A stretch of DNA of 64,000 nt. Source: Celoporthe dispersa (lineage: Eukaryota > Ascomycota > Sordariomycetes > Diaporthales > Cryphonectriaceae). A model generated the notes under the pieces. The model saw nothing but the letters and a program-made list of their open reading frames with translations, was not told the DNA's origin and searched no databases. The position numbers were made by a program, and so were the translations under genes. The DNA lies in assembly GCA_016584495.1 (NCBI GenBank), contig WAID01000007.1, forward strand, positions 3,458,001-3,522,000, written 5' to 3'. Of this stretch, positions 21,155 through 34,606 are shown in pieces; within the stretch, counting starts at the first letter, position 1, and every line of letters starts with the position of its first letter.

Positions 21155-24100
21155 GATGAGAAGAGTCGGAGCCCAGGCGGCTCGAGGGAGAATGTTATTT
21201 AAACAGGCCGGTGTGGGTGCAGAGAATACGAGATGGGGGACGTGTCCGAAGTCTAGAAGCAACTGTGAACCCCGATGGGACGATTGCCTGGTATGATCCT
21301 CCGGGGTATGGTTCGAGTGTTGTGCGACGTCGGAAGCAGAGTGAGTGGAGGTGAAACGTCACGGTGGTGAGGTGTGCTGAAAGCTAGCACAACTTCCAGA
21401 AGCCCAATTTATCCAGGTAGTACTGGGCCACAGGGTCGAATGATGGTACCAAAGCAGCCTTGAGGGCGGGGGGAGGGGGGGACGACTCAGGGGGATCCCT
21501 TGGGCTTGGTGCTGTGGATAGCAGGCTGGCCTGGAGTGGGCCCTCGAGGTGGTGCTGGCTGAGCCAGGGACACTGCCGAAGTCCCTCTGGTGAGGTGAGA
21601 GGAGAGACACAGGCGGGAGGGATGCTCCGATATTCTGGCGCCGCCGCTGTGCTTTGTTCCCGTTATCGAATGATGACAGGCAATCGCGGCACAGAAGACA
21701 CGGGACGACTGCGCCGCTCGATCTCGACTCAGCCAAACGGCTTGGAGTCTTGCGTACAGAGCGATGGAAGGGAGGAAAGCTGGTCTGCCGATCAGCTGAG
21801 GATTCGCCCGGACGAAACAGCAGCGTTCCAGTGCAGGGCCCGTTTTTAGGGGGGTTAGATCAATGATGAATAGTCGACAGTGGGTAATGAGATAGATCTC
21901 TTGAGTCGCGCTTGTTCTCGTAAGATGAGGACCGCTCTTTGCGATTAGGGTGATGCAGACTATCGTGGCCTGCAGGGCTCAAAGCAGAGAGGAGCGAGCA
22001 GTAGCCAGGTGGGACTGATCTGGAGGAGGCAGCAAGGACACGTCGAAGGTGGATGTTTTTCTGCCCCCCAATGCTGCGCTGCGATGCGTGTGGGTGGGGT
22101 GCGGAATGCAGTGTTTCGTGTCCGGAGGTTCCGGCCAGAATCCTTTGGCATGTGCTCGTCTGCTTGGAATTCAAAAGTTGCTGGAGGTTGTAGGGGAAAG
22201 AGGCGGCGTGTCCCTCCTCTTATCTACGGACAAGTGATGAGATTGTTGTGACGACCAAGTGCCAAGCTGGAGAACGAGGTTGCTTCTGAATCAGAGACAG
22301 TCCTAATGCCCGATGCCGGTTGCAGTGGCGAATATATTCGCTGGCGCGCAGACAGAGTGGACGTGTTTTAGTTGAGGAGAAGAAGAAAGCTCTGGACAAA
22401 CACTAGGTGAAAAGTTAAAAAAAGAAGAAGAAGAAAAGGAGGGTTGAAAGAAGGAGGACTGGTCGGTCTGCTTTCGTGCTTTGGGTAATGTTGATTGATG
22501 TGACTGTTTAGAATTCATCTGAAATGGCAGTGGGCCGCCTGGCGGGTGGTGATAGTACCTGAGCAGAGCCAGAGCGGGTGAAGGTCAGCAGGGGCTGACG
22601 TATTCCCAGTCCCGGCCAATAGGGCATGCGCATTGAGCAAGGGAGGGTCCACCCCGTCCGTGCATCTGGGGTAGCTTGGGTAGGAGCCCACCACTGCCCG
22701 CCTAGGCAGCTGGCGCTAACCGTAGATTGACCCATATTTCTTATGTCATAAAGCCGTCCTGCACCGCTCTGGCCAATCAGCAACATTGCGGGGTAGAGAT
22801 CGATAAGGGGGATCAAAGAGGAAGGAACGGCAAGGGGGGCCGTAGGCTCGCTAGCACAGTATTCTGCAGCAGTAGCTTGCTGGGCGATAGTCCTCCCCAC
22901 GCCACCGACCTGCCCGTCTACCCACTGATTTTCCTGGCCCCTTTTGATCTCATTCATCAATCGGGCACCATGTCTTAACATCAAACCCCTGATCTTCCCA
23001 GCATTTTTGTCATATCTGTGTTCTCGCCTCCCTCTGACCTCCCCCCGAAAAACCCTTGATGATCTTTACCCACCAGCCTTCCTGCATACGTAACTTGGGT
23101 GGTACGCAAGACGGACACCGGCAGACTAGCCAGGGGGGGGGGCGCCAGCAGCATTACGAGAGAAGATCACAAACCGTTGCAGCATCCAACCGCCCAACCG
23201 GCTTGCCGTTGTTACCGAGCGAGCTCTCATACATAGTACGTCCGTACATGCCCACTAGGCACGTGCTAGATTCCACACCTCTTCTTCATCACAGCCCCCG
23301 TCTCTTTCCCTTACCCCCCCCCTCCGGGTGATTCCCAATCTCTCATCAGCTATATGACCTGCGAGTGTCGATCAGGCAAAGTCTACCAAGCCTACGTATC
23401 CGCCCAGTGGGCTCGCTTTCTGTGGTTCGATAGCAATAGCGCCTTGGAAAGACAAACTCTATTGGCACCTACGCCAAATCTAGTGTAATTCTGGCCCTCA
23501 TCAAGTTCTCCCCTCTACTACGGCACAGTATTGTTGTCGGTGGAGGCCATGCTACCGTAGTACCGCAGTACTAGACGGTACGACATCCCATGCCCGGGTG
23601 TGTACCCCGAGTCGCGTGAGTCGTGGCAGCGCAGGATGACCACCACAATGCACTCTTACCGCTTGCGTCTGCTACCTCGCGCCCAGCCGCATGCATCCTA
23701 CGTGCAGTAGTCCTACAACTCTACTTCCTAGCCTGCGTGTCAGGAAAGCTCAAGCGCCCTCCGTCGTGGGAGGGTGCCACCCTTGTTCTGCCCGTTTCTT
23801 CCAATCACCATCGCATACGTGGGCTACAGCAGCAGGGGACATACGATATGTCTCAGAGCTATTCGACTCGACCAGACAGAAGAAGATGGTGTCCGCTACC
23901 CACAGTCCCTCTGGAAGCAGTGGGGAACGAGCCCAAAGCCCCAGTCAGTCCCGACCCCATCTCGACAGGACCGTGGCTAATGATCCTGCTCCCCTCAGAG
24001 TGAGGGCAGCTCGAAGGATCTGCCAACTGGCCATCCTTCCTGGACAGATCAGCACAGAGCCTGCGTTGTCAGCGATGCACGTCAGATAATGCCACAGAAG

Positions 24101-27100
24101 CCAGAGTGCGATGATCTTGCCTCTGCTGTTCGCAATCGGCTCAGCATGAGGGTGAGATGCCGCGCTCCACAGCTTGCCAAATCTTCATGAGCAGCAAGCG
24201 CCGAAAGAGTGTTAGACTACCAGACATGGTCGCAGGACGCTGTCTAGAAGACGTGCTAACAAAACTTATTGCTCCTATTCGTCACATCATTCAGGCAGCC
24301 AGGCTTGCCGGGACATCTCTGGCTGGTTTCATGGGAGCCGGGAGCCACAGGGAGCAGAATATCTGGGTGTCTCCGCCTTCAGTACTACAACGGGAGGTCA
24401 CTGGCCTGCCATGGCAGCGGCCCCGGTGGAACTCTACCAATCTAAGCACCACACATCCCCCGCACCAACTTTCGATTCTCCATCGCCAGGCCCCGAAAAT
24501 GACCAGATGCCTTCATGCCAGTACCTGTCCTTCCCTGTCATCGTCCCTAGGAGCAGTCCAGAGGTCTCACTATGAGTAACACAAGTCTCAAATCTGAGCA
24601 CAACAGTCTTTACCGGTCCCTATATGCTGACCCGTCTAAGGTGGTCTAGAACGGCCGCGCTCGCACCACCTCAACAACCTACCAGGCAATCTGATACACA
24701 AGTCGTGCGTTTGGCTTTTGCGTTTGGCTTTTGCATGTCTTGCTCGACTGAGTGCATGGCAAAGTGTGTGTGGCACGGTTGCTCATCCTGTTTCGGGTGA
24801 GAACCTTTTCCCGAGTAGTGACATTTGCTTGGCGTCCCAATGAAGCGTGGGCAGGACGTCGCCTCGATGGCACTCTGGGAAAGCCGAGTCCCGGGCATTT
24901 GCCTGTGTTAGGTGACCAGTCACTCGCATAGAGATGTCCTTGGAGATCCTGCCCGGCATGTGAAGAAGCATTCGCTGATTTGTCAAGGTTGGCTTCGGTA
25001 GTGGCGTCGAGGAAGGCCCTCCTTTGAGTTCTCGGCGACTGCACTTACTCGCCTGCCTCTTGAGCCAACCTTTGCTGTTCAGTGGTTCGGACCTTGGAGA
25101 GGCATACGCACCAGGGATGGTCCAGTTACTGCGTTCCTGGTAACCCGGGGTCGCCTGTCCTGCCAGCGTGAAGAGACGTTGAGTTTCCAAATTACCTTTT
25201 CTCTTCTCCCTTGTCCCCTGATCCGTATAGTCCTATCAGCTCCGTGGGGACGAGGAAGGTGGCATTCTGTTTGCCTTGCCAATGAGGCTGATCGGCGTAG
25301 TAAGCGAGGAGCTGCAGAATACATACCTCTGCGCGGGTTCATCCCCGTGGTGTCGGGCCTCGAAATGGTAACGCCATTGGCCCGTCATCTTGCGATGGCC
25401 TGGCAAGGCTGCGTAATACCACAATTGACGCAGACTGCCTATACTAGCAATTCATCAGTTGGGGTGCCGAAAGTGAAAAGACAACGTGGCAAATGCCACA
25501 TTAAGCAGATCGTATTTCTAAAAGACAATACGAACTTCCTAAAGGGGAAGCAACACATCCCGTTCAAGCGCGTCTGCTATATTCTTGCAGCGATCACTAT
25601 CTCTTGGGCGTAAACTCGTTGATTCGGTACTTTGCCATCTAACAGAAGGTGTATCAATGATATCCTCAAATCCGTGCTGAGCCTGGACAATCGGTCTCAG
25701 ATGCAATATCGAAAGGCCTTTTGCATACCTTTTGGTGTTCTCTAAGGAGCACTTCAGCCATATTATCATGTTGGCTTAGCTTTGCATTTCTACTTCGAAG
25801 ACCAGCTACTTATGAAATGAAATAGTCTATGCTATTGCCTTTCACGTCATAGAATAATATTGATCCAGTGAGCGCTAGACTACGGCTCAACAAGCTGTCT
25901 TTTCAGACACTGTGATCTAGAATTGAGATAGGTTCACATATGAACGAAAGTGAGGCGGTTGGATCAATATGATATTGGGCATTGAGTTACCGGGCTCGTT
26001 CGGAGAGGCTAAACTGAGTATAGATTTGCTTCTTTACAAGTTGCTATTTGGTATTAATACTGCTGTTGAAGAGACGAAAGGAGATCGATGTGACTATTTA
26101 GATCACACCCAGGGCTGCAGTGTTTCCGGTCCGTGACGAACGTCTGCAGGTCAAACAAAATTATTCGTTAATGGTGAAGCGTCTTTTGAGCATAACCTAC
26201 GGCAGCATGATTGATCGAGATCCCGACCAACTTCTCAGTCTGGTACGGCGAGGAACATCTCAGCCCTCCAGGGCAAATATACACAGAACCCACGTCAGCC
26301 ATCCCCGACATTGAAGAATTGATACTCAAATCCCGGGCCATTCATGACCTTTCGCCACCAACCGTGTGGTGGTTGCTCATGCTGATCAACGTCTTGTCGG
26401 AGACAACCTTGATGCCCCGAGACCAGGCCATGTCGGAGTGCCCGTGTACGACGTCTCATCGCAGTAGTTGCCAAGGGTGACTCAAGAGTCTCTGGACTCC
26501 GCCAGGAGAAATCCAGATGTTTGGATGTGGCCAAGACTGGTATATGTTGGTGCTTGAGCCTCATAATCCTTCCTTCGGTCTTTCCGTTATTACTCATAAT
26601 TAAGTCAAGTGCGTTATCGCCTGAGAAGCCTCTTTTCCTCGAGTATCACGCAGTAAAGCCTCTGCACTTAGTACCTGGGTAATTAATTGTTGGTTCCGTT
26701 TTGTGCCTGTGTTGTCCAGAAAAGCAAAAAAAGCTAGATGTTGTCTCTTACGGAGTACACGGGGCTTCTATGCACACACAGAGAACAATGCCTTGTGATT
26801 TCAACGCGCAGGCAACCAGAGAATAGTCGAGATTGGGTGATGACAATACAATCAACTCGAAGGCCTGCGAGGGCATTCCCTAATTTACTTTTATCTGTGT
26901 ACGCACCTTTTCTGAAAGCATGTAAGGAAACCAAATTGTGATGGAAGCCACCTTAGATGACCTCAATAAACATTCATTGCAGGTTATGTCCCCGCTGGTT
27001 GTCTTTGATCATGCCTTTTACGAAAACGGGCGCATTGCCAATTATTTGTGCTCAAGGGAAAATGACATTTCCTGCTCGTTTTTCCAAACCTAAAAGGGTA

Positions 27101-28442
27101 ACTAAGCACTCAAGCGAGTAAGCTATCCAGAGAGCATGAATTGCCTACTTCGTATGGACATCCAGTCGAATTTCCATACTGGTTCTTACGCCCGTATGCA
27201 CCTCAGCGCAAGCCAACAACCAAAAAGCCCAGCGTCACTGACGCTTGCTTGCTACTTATCAAATCTGGTGGACAAGTAGCAGGTACCCATTTAGCATATT
27301 ATCCTCGAGCTCCTTCGAAGAATGAAATACCTGCTTTTTAAATAAGAAACTCTAGAATATAGAAGCGTTTAGGGAAACTGTATTCAACTAACAGGATTGA
27401 ATGGGAAAATTCACGATCAAGACATTCAACAATCTGGTAAGAACGCGTCTCACTTTATCCAACATCTTCTTACTCTGCGGGGCCAGAAGGAGAAAACTCG
27501 TTGTCAAGCCCTCTGGTATATATCTGAGTGATATCCCATGTGGAGCAAAACCACGCGTTATATGCTACGACTATCCATCAGTCTTCGAATCACTTAATCA
27601 CCACGGTAGCCTCAGCACGTCGCAGATCTTACTTCCAGCACAGGATACACTGATCGAATGTTCTCGCGATGTCGTGCCCGAGAGTTCATGAATTATTCAG
27701 CAGAATATAAACGACGGTATTTGATTGTGTCTACCTATCCCTCCCATAAGACTCCATCCTCACTCAGTATGATCCATGCTGCAAGCCTTTCTGATAATCG
27801 CAAATCTGAATCCACGCCTCCTTCTCCGTGCCAATGACCGTCCACTAGCAAACAAGAAAACTCCTTGCCATGCTATGCCATCCTCTCCTTTGCTATGCCA
27901 TCTAAGACTCTCTTCGAAGGGCTGATATGAACGTCGTGGAAGAGTAGCGAGCGAGCACAAGAAACGCCCCGATACGAAGAGTTTGTGGGCGCAAAGAGAA
28001 AATTTCTATAGATTGCGTAGCTTGAGGATGCTGTTTTGCTTTCTCGCAAAAGAATCGGAAAAGCCGTGAGAGAAGAGGGAAGTTTGTTGTAGGAAGTACA
28101 AGTGCCCTTGCAGCAGATGACAAAGACTCGAAACTTTGTCCAAGAACGATAGCCTCAAAAAGCGCATCTCGGTCGAGTCTCAATTCGGAACAAAGATATT
28201 TGTCGGTCTGTCTAGCCAGTGGTCGTTCCATATTACTGTTGATCGAGCATTAGCAGGAAGCTTTCTTAGTCCTGTAATCATAAGGCGGATCTGTGCAGAC
28301 GTCGAACAGTGCCAAATGAAATTGGAAAAGAAAATGTCTTGATTGTGTGTATGGGGGTAGGCAAGGGGAAAAGGAAGGCTGACGCAACCAAATGCCGTGG
28401 CAGGATCTAAAGAACATTCGTGCTAGTGACGGAATTAGAACT
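21155..28442. other. 7.3 kb without a supported gene
   Basis: From 21155 to about 22500 lies the probable long leader/promoter of the Ser-rich gene. From 22500 to 25600 the base composition is ordinary, with G and C runs (for example 23131-23141) and TAC-rich palindromic pieces at 23552-23580. From about 25600 to 28420 the sequence is visibly richer in A and T, with many stops in all frames, as expected of old degraded DNA. I could not identify transposase or reverse transcriptase motifs or terminal repeats. Short direct repeats occur at 24708-24736 (GTTTGGCTTTTGC twice) and 27868-27903 (TGCTATGCCATC twice). Confidence 0.5.
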
Positions 28443-31343
28443 TCAGGCCTTCTCTTTTCCCTTGCCCTCGACTGCTGGCAAAGAAGCATCGCCTGCAGCC
28501 TCCTCGGTAGATATATCGGCCATACGACGGGTCGGAGAGTCCAGAGGATCAGGCACGCGCTCAGCAGACGCCGCGACCGATGGATCTCTCGTGCGCGAAC
28601 CCTCGCCAGGACCAGTCACCTCGGAGCTGGCGTACTCGGATGGCTCGCCTGTGGAGGTCTCCTTGAAGAAGCAGGATCCATCTGGCAGCATCCCGCTGCC
28701 TGGGAAGATCGACTCGCCTGGGGACGGGCGTGGAGAGAGGTTCTGCGGGGACGTGGGCACAGAATAGGAGCGGAATGGAGGGTGCGGTAGGAATGGGTAC
28801 GGCTGCCTTGAGATGTGGGACCACCAGGCAGCGCTGCCGGAGGGAGCGTTGGGATCAGGTAAGACGGAAGCTTCTGGGGCTGCTGCGGTGAACGGGTCCT
28901 CGAGACTGGTAGACTGCTTCTTGACGGTGGAAGTTCCAGCGGAAGTGGAGGGACTGGAGACGTCGGTAGGAGTCGAGGGAGTATCAGCCCTCTTCTTCTC
29001 CTTCGCCTCTGCAGCAACCTGCTCAGGAGACTTTTCCTTGCCCTTGCCGTTCTTGCTAGAAGACGGGGGCGTAGGCTCGACGAGGCCAGCAGGATAATTC
29101 TTGCCCTTCTTGCGAGGGAGGCTGAGGCGTGGGCTCTACCAGACCGGTGGGGTAATTCTTGCTGCCAGAACGACCAGAACTACCAAAGCCAGAGCCAGAA
29201 GCGATGGTACCATCAGGATTCTTGATAGGGATAGCCTTGGACACCCTGCGGCCGACGGGAGCGGGGGGAGGCGAGGCGGGGGGAGGCGAAGGTAGGTTCT
29301 CGAGCTCTCGCTCGGGAAACATGAGGTCGTCGGAGGGCTGCCAGCCATCACCGCGGTACTTGGTCCAAAGGACAGACATGTGCTCGAAACCCGTCATGAT
29401 GACATGGCTTCGTTTGCAAATGCCTGCCTGGGAAAGCCATTCTGTGAAGATGTCTCTGTCAATATATACCATCTCTTTCTACAAGACGAACGAACAGAGC
29501 CTGTGTTATTCAAAGAACTTACTGTGATCAGCAACCACACGCACGCGCAACATTCCCCACAACTGCGCATATCTGACCCGCCAGCCTGGGTTCTGGAGGA
29601 TCAGCGGGAAGCAGACAGCCATCAGCTTGCCCATGACGATGCGCAGGGCGCGGATGCGCCACTGGTCGGGCTCGGTGTACGTCATGAGCAGGGCACGACG
29701 GAGGAAGAACTCAAACTGGTCGAGGTTCATGAAGCGGAGCATGGGCGCGACCTTGCGAAGCTCCTCGGTCGCGGTGTCGATCTGGGTCAGGGTGTGGTCC
29801 ATCATGGGACGGCAGAGACACGAGGTCCCTGCCAGGAAGTTGGCGACGGCGTGCACAATGGGCATCGTGTTCATGGGGTTCTTGGGATCAAAGTCGCCTC
29901 CCTCGAAGTCTATCATGAATGCTATCATCAGTTCTCCTGTGTGCCCAAAAGAAAGAAGAAGAAAAAAAAGGAAGAAGGAGGAGAAGGAGAAGGGTAATAA
30001 CATCAATGTTCCAAAACTGACCCTCTATGTACATGTAGTGGAGGACAGCGCTGAGAGATCCGGCGTCCCAGTTGTCGAGGTTCCACTCGACGGGCTTTCC
30101 CTGGAAGACAGTATCAGTACTAGGTGGGTAGGCTCTCGTGGGTTTGTTATACGTCGTTCGAAGGAGCAGTCAAGGCGGTGGAAAGCCAACTTACATCCTC
30201 TGCCTCAGGAGGGAGGTACTTCTCCATGTACTCTGACATCTCCACGAGGATGTGTCGATGCACCATCCAGCGCAGGCCCTTGCATCGAATGATGATGTCG
30301 GCACCGTCTGGCTTGTCCCAGAGGCTGGGGGAGGAGAACAAAGCGTTAGCAAACATTCTCCAGAAGTGCAGATACCACGACGCGCTAAGCCTTTGGGAAA
30401 TTCGGTCAAGGTGCAGACTGAAGGTGGCGCTCGACCGATGAACTGGAGCAGACCACCTGGAGAGACATGTGTACGCGTGAGATGGGGAGGCATGAGGGAA
30501 AGCAGCTTGGAAGATCTAGCGAAGGGGGTCCTGCCATGAGGCGCAGACTCCTCAGGGCAAGGTTTTCCGTGTCTCTGCTCTCCCCTTCATTTTGTGTTTT
30601 GTTTTGTATTGGACAGAAGAAGTGTGATGGAAAGACACGATGGGTAGCCGTTGATTTTCTCTTGACGGGCGGTCACTTACGCTGCGTACGGCGCGTTGGA
30701 GGCCGCTCTGGCCCGCGTAGCAGGCAGCCTGGCCTCGAAGAAGACAGGCTCAGGGAGGTTTGGAGAGACGCGGAGGTTCTCCCTCTCTCCAGCACGAAGG
30801 AACGACATGTTCTCTTTATCGCTGTTGTCGTCGTTGGCGGAGGAGGCGGCGTCGACAGTGGTGTCGGATAAATTTGGACGGGCGCCTTTGTTTGTCAGGG
30901 GAGAGAAAAGTTAGCGGAGGTTCAAACGGTGATGGGGAAGGGAATAGAATTGGAGCGAGCAAACACCAAGCGGGGCCTTGTTTGTCAAGAGGAGGAGGGC
31001 GACGTTCGACATACTCTCAGTGCCTGTGCTCTTCTTGGCCACAGCTGTGTGACCTGGCTGGGGCTTAACAGCATCAAGCATGCCAGCACCCAGTGGCTCT
31101 AGGGGCGGAAGGTCATGGGGGTTATCAGAAGCAGGTGGAGGAGGAGGAGGAGGAGGAGGAGGAGGAGGAGGAGGAGGAGGAGGAGGAGGAGGAGGAGGCT
31201 GATGGTCCAGTGGTGTGATGCTCGTAGACGAAGGCTGACCCTTATCACCAGCTGCTGCTGCTGGGTTGGCTTTCGACGACGACAATGCCTGGTGGGCACC
31301 TGGCCCCCTTTAATATGGCCGAATACGACCACTTGGGAGCCAT
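28443..31343 (-). CDS. BTB/POZ domain protein with poly-Pro tract (two apparent frameshifts)
   Basis: BTB domains mediate dimerisation or cullin-3 binding; the specific role here is unknown. Exons: 30967-31343, 30681-30885, 30195-30324, 30022-30100, 29523-29909 and 28443-29441. ATG 31343 starts MAPKWSYSAILKG. A run of about 20 Pro follows, encoded by a CCT microsatellite. The BTB core is near residues 195-265 (LWDKPDGADIIIRCKGLRW, MVHRHILVEMSEYMEKYLPP, SLSAVLHYMYIEDFEGGDF). Then come a helical region (MLRFMNLDQFEFFLRRAL) and a disordered Pro/Ser/Thr tail ending EGKGKEKA. Two single-base corrections are needed: one base too many in the C5 at 31304-31308 (restoring LKGPGAHQALSSSK) and one too many in the GGG at 29116-29118 (restoring PRKKGKNYPAGLVE). 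Together they give 724 aa. The motif KNYPxGLVEPTP occurs twice, about 20 residues apart. Confidence 0.8.
31137..31198. repeat. GGA trinucleotide microsatellite (coding poly-Pro)
   Basis: About 20 uninterrupted GGA units on the plus strand, read as CCT (Pro) by the minus-strand BTB gene. Length changes in units of three would stay in frame. Confidence 0.95.
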
Positions 31344-32765
31344 GGCAGTTGTACTTAGCAAAAAGGAAAAAGGCAAAGGAGACAAGGAAAGGATGCAGCT
31401 GAGGCAGCTGAGGGTAGTTGGTGTTGTGGTGCAAGTTGTCAAATACAGGTAGAAATTTGGAAATTGGAAATCAAAACACAGAAAGATCTTTGTTTACTTC
31501 AACTGATAACGCGTATCTCAGCTTTTGAAAGCTAAGACTGCTACCCAGGTGCCTTGCAGCTGCAGCAAGTGACAGAAACTTTGGATATCTCTAGTGTGAA
31601 TTGATATGCTGACCACCCGCACTCTCGTATGGGACGATGGCTGCTCTATATTGTTTGCGAGTGCTCTGTGGGTGTCCTTTTGTATTGCGGATTCTGGACA
31701 TAAAGGGCTGCTGCTTGTCAAGGCTATGTATGTATGTCCTGCTCCTCAAACTCATATTCAAAGTGATTTCTGGCACCATATTCCTTCTCTCTTCAATGTG
31801 CTCTAACATAATCTTCTGACTGACAGAAGCATAGTCATGAGTCATTTCAGGAACCATCTTTGAAGGCTTCTTGATTCCTACAAGAGAGATGCAAATTACA
31901 AGCTTGGCAGTATTTTAATTATGCAAACTTTGAGCAGGATGGGAAGAAGTAGAATTGGGCTGATGAGTCGGAACATCTAGCAAGATCCATTCCGATCTGC
32001 AGATTTCTCTAATATTGGAAACGATTTTAGAGCAGAATACCATGACAAATGTAGGGAGATTCCATCTTCAAAGCCATACCGACTGGATAGAGAGCGTGAC
32101 AGCGGCTCAAGGGTCCTAAGAGTATGAATGCCCTCATTCACCTACCATTGTCATTGTGCAAACGGTGGGAGAGGGAGCAATGAGTATTCTCCTCGTAGCT
32201 GGGGCCTTATTTGCTCTCCTAGATTAGATAATTATTGGCTGGGCCTTGTACGTACGTACGGAAAGATCGTGAAGGTCACTGTTCTGAATTGCTTGGTGTT
32301 AATGATAGAAAAGCTATCTACTCTGGCGGGCCGCCCTGGCCACGTGACCCCCATTGTGAGGCATTCACCACCATAGGCAATGCCACAGTACTATTGTTTA
32401 AAGAATATCTTTGTTTATACTTCCAGATTCTTTCTCTTAAAAGGCTCTCGACTCATTTGCGGCTGAGGGCGCTCGCTCTCATCGCCCCCTCTCTTTCAGA
32501 AAGGGCACCCACCACTTTCCGGACAGCAGAGGTGGTCGCAACAAGCCCAGGGAATCCTACTTGAGGATCCATATCACGATAATCTTTCCTTGGGCACGGG
32601 AGGCGTTGTTGATGCTATGGGGACTCGGCTTTCGAGAGCGCATCGGGTCCGAGTGCGTCTCTGGGATGGCATGGAAATCTCGTCCATCATTAATTAGAAT
32701 ACCGTACATTTCTCAGAGCGGCCTCGGAATGGCTTCGCTATCCGAGTGACGTTGCACCCCTTCCC
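31344..32765. other. Intergenic, AT-richer; no gene seen
   Basis: Upstream region of the BTB gene and 3' flank of the reductase. Bases 31440-32460 are richer in A and T than the genes. It contains the palindrome GTACGTACGTAC at 32248-32259. No coding signal was recognised. Confidence 0.55.
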
Positions 32766-33897
32766 TCACAGGGACACAACAACCTTAGCAGCGCTGACCC
32801 CGCCCTTGTTTAGGTCCAGCGCGCCCTGGAGATAATACAACCCCCTCCCCACGACCGCACTCCGCGGCGCCGGCTTCAGCGCCCCAGCCTCCAGCGCAGC
32901 AGGGACATAGCCACCCCAGACCCGCCTAGCAACATCCGGCTCCGACGTGACAATCTGCGTGCTCAGGATCCGAGCAACCTTGACGCCCCTGCCGAGATCA
33001 CCCTCCGGCACCGCGCCCACGGCTGCAATCCTGCCCCCGCCCAGGGCCTCCACGACGGCTGCAGTCTGCCGTATGGTCGTCTCCGTCCCAATGGCCTCGT
33101 ACGCACCCGCGAGCACCGCGCCGGACGCCGACAGCACGGCGGTCAGGATGGCTACGACGTCTGGGTTGTGGTAGTCGAGCACGTACGCGGCGCCCAGGCC
33201 CTTGCAGTAGCTGTAGTTGGCCGGGCTGGCGGTCGTGACCACCGTGTACCCCGCTGCCGCGGCGAGCTGGATGACCGAGGACCCGACGGACGAGGAGCCG
33301 CCCCAGACCAGCAGCGCCTCCTCCTTCCCGGCGGCATATGCAGCGGCGGGCGGCGGGACCTCTGGCGCCCTGAGGCCCAGTGTGTCTTTCAGGTACAGCC
33401 CTGCGGCGGCGGTGGAGATACTGAGCGGGAGGACGACTGCGCTCTCGTAGTCTATGCTGTCCGGTATCTTGGAGACTGTGATGGCCTTGAGCTTGACGTA
33501 CAGCTGGAACCCGCCCGCTCCGCGTCGCCCGAGCCAAGACCCAGCGCGTGGGCGAGCACCCTGTCGCCCTTCTTGAACTGGCCCACGCCGGAGCCGACGT
33601 GGAGAACCTCGCCTGCGACATCCTCGCCCAGGATCGCCGGGTACTTGATATTGAAGCGGTTGCTGCCAGGGGGGGCGGACTGAATTTTCCAGTCGACGGG
33701 GCTGTGGTACGATTATGTCTTTGAGGTTCTTTTGCAGGCAAGGGGAGTGAGTTGTGTACGTACTTGATCGCAACCGCTTTGTTCTTGATGATGATCTCGT
33801 CGTCCGCCAGGCCGCCTACAGAGGGAAAGGGGGCAGTGGCCACTTCCAGAGCCGCTTGGGGCGCCGGAAGATAGGAGGCGTAGTTTACATATTTCAT
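32766..33897 (-). CDS. Medium-chain dehydrogenase/reductase, toxD-like enoyl/quinone reductase (apparent frameshift)
   Basis: NAD(P)H-dependent zinc-independent MDR oxidoreductase; substrate unknown. The exons are 33764-33897 and 32766-33701. It starts MKYVNYASYLPAPQAALEVA. The GroES-like N-domain contains KAVAI joined to NPVDWKIQSAPPGSN, then YPAILGEDVAGEVLHVGSGV and KKGDRVLAHALG. The Rossmann part has ALLVWGGSSSVGSSVIQLA (nucleotide-binding Gly motif) and GGGRIAAVGAVPEGD. The end, ALDLNKGGVSAAKVVVSL, is typical of toxD-like proteins. The frame breaks in GDAERAG/FQLYVKLKAITV: one G seems missing at CCC 33510-33512 (plus strand). Corrected length is 356 aa. Relatives act as trans-enoyl reductases beside polyketide synthases, but no synthase lies nearby, so a stand-alone detoxifying reductase is equally possible. 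Confidence 0.88.
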
Positions 33898-34606
33898 GGT
33901 GGTAGTTCGGTCTGTCAATGGGTCTGGTAGCGCGTGGACAAGTTGAATGTTGAGGTGTTGCTACAGAAAATTGGTGATATTCAAGGAATGAGGTTGGGGA
34001 TTCGGGCTGCAGGGCGGTTAGTATCATTATCGGATTACAAATCCCTGGCGAGGGTCAACTTCAGGGATCTACTCAAGTCACGTCATGAGCTTGAAAAGTC
34101 CGTTGGGGTTTATCAGCTTGACGCCGAGGTCATTCCGTTGCCAAAGTCTATTAGAAAGACATATCGGAGAGAGAGAGAGATGATCGCTGTATTTCCCAGG
34201 CGCGGCGGCATGTAGCGTTGTCTATGTATTTGCAGCAAGAGGTATACACACACACGAAGACTAAACGAGATAATAATAATATAAAAACTCCAAACAACAC
34301 CCAACCCCGCTCGAGTGACGCCCATACCGCATTTCGTGTCGTGCGTGCATCACACAAGTTAGTATATATCCAAAGCTGGCAGGGAAAATAAATCAATACA
34401 AAGCCCCTCCCCTTCCCCTCCTTCTCTTCCCTGTCTAATCCTGGTAATGAGCAGAGGTTGCATGTATAAAAGATGAAAACCCGTCGAGATCGATTCCGCA
34501 ATGTATCCAAGCATGGCTGAAGTATGGACCTTCTGACGAGTCAGCAGCAACCGCTGTCCTTCATCAAGTCATAAATATGTCGGTCGTCATCCCATGTCTC
34601 TGGCCC
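33898..34606. other. Intergenic between tandem minus-strand genes
   Basis: Promoter of the reductase plus 3' flank of the transcription factor. Short GA and TAA runs occur (GAGAGAGAGAGAG near 34167). No gene was seen. Confidence 0.55.
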
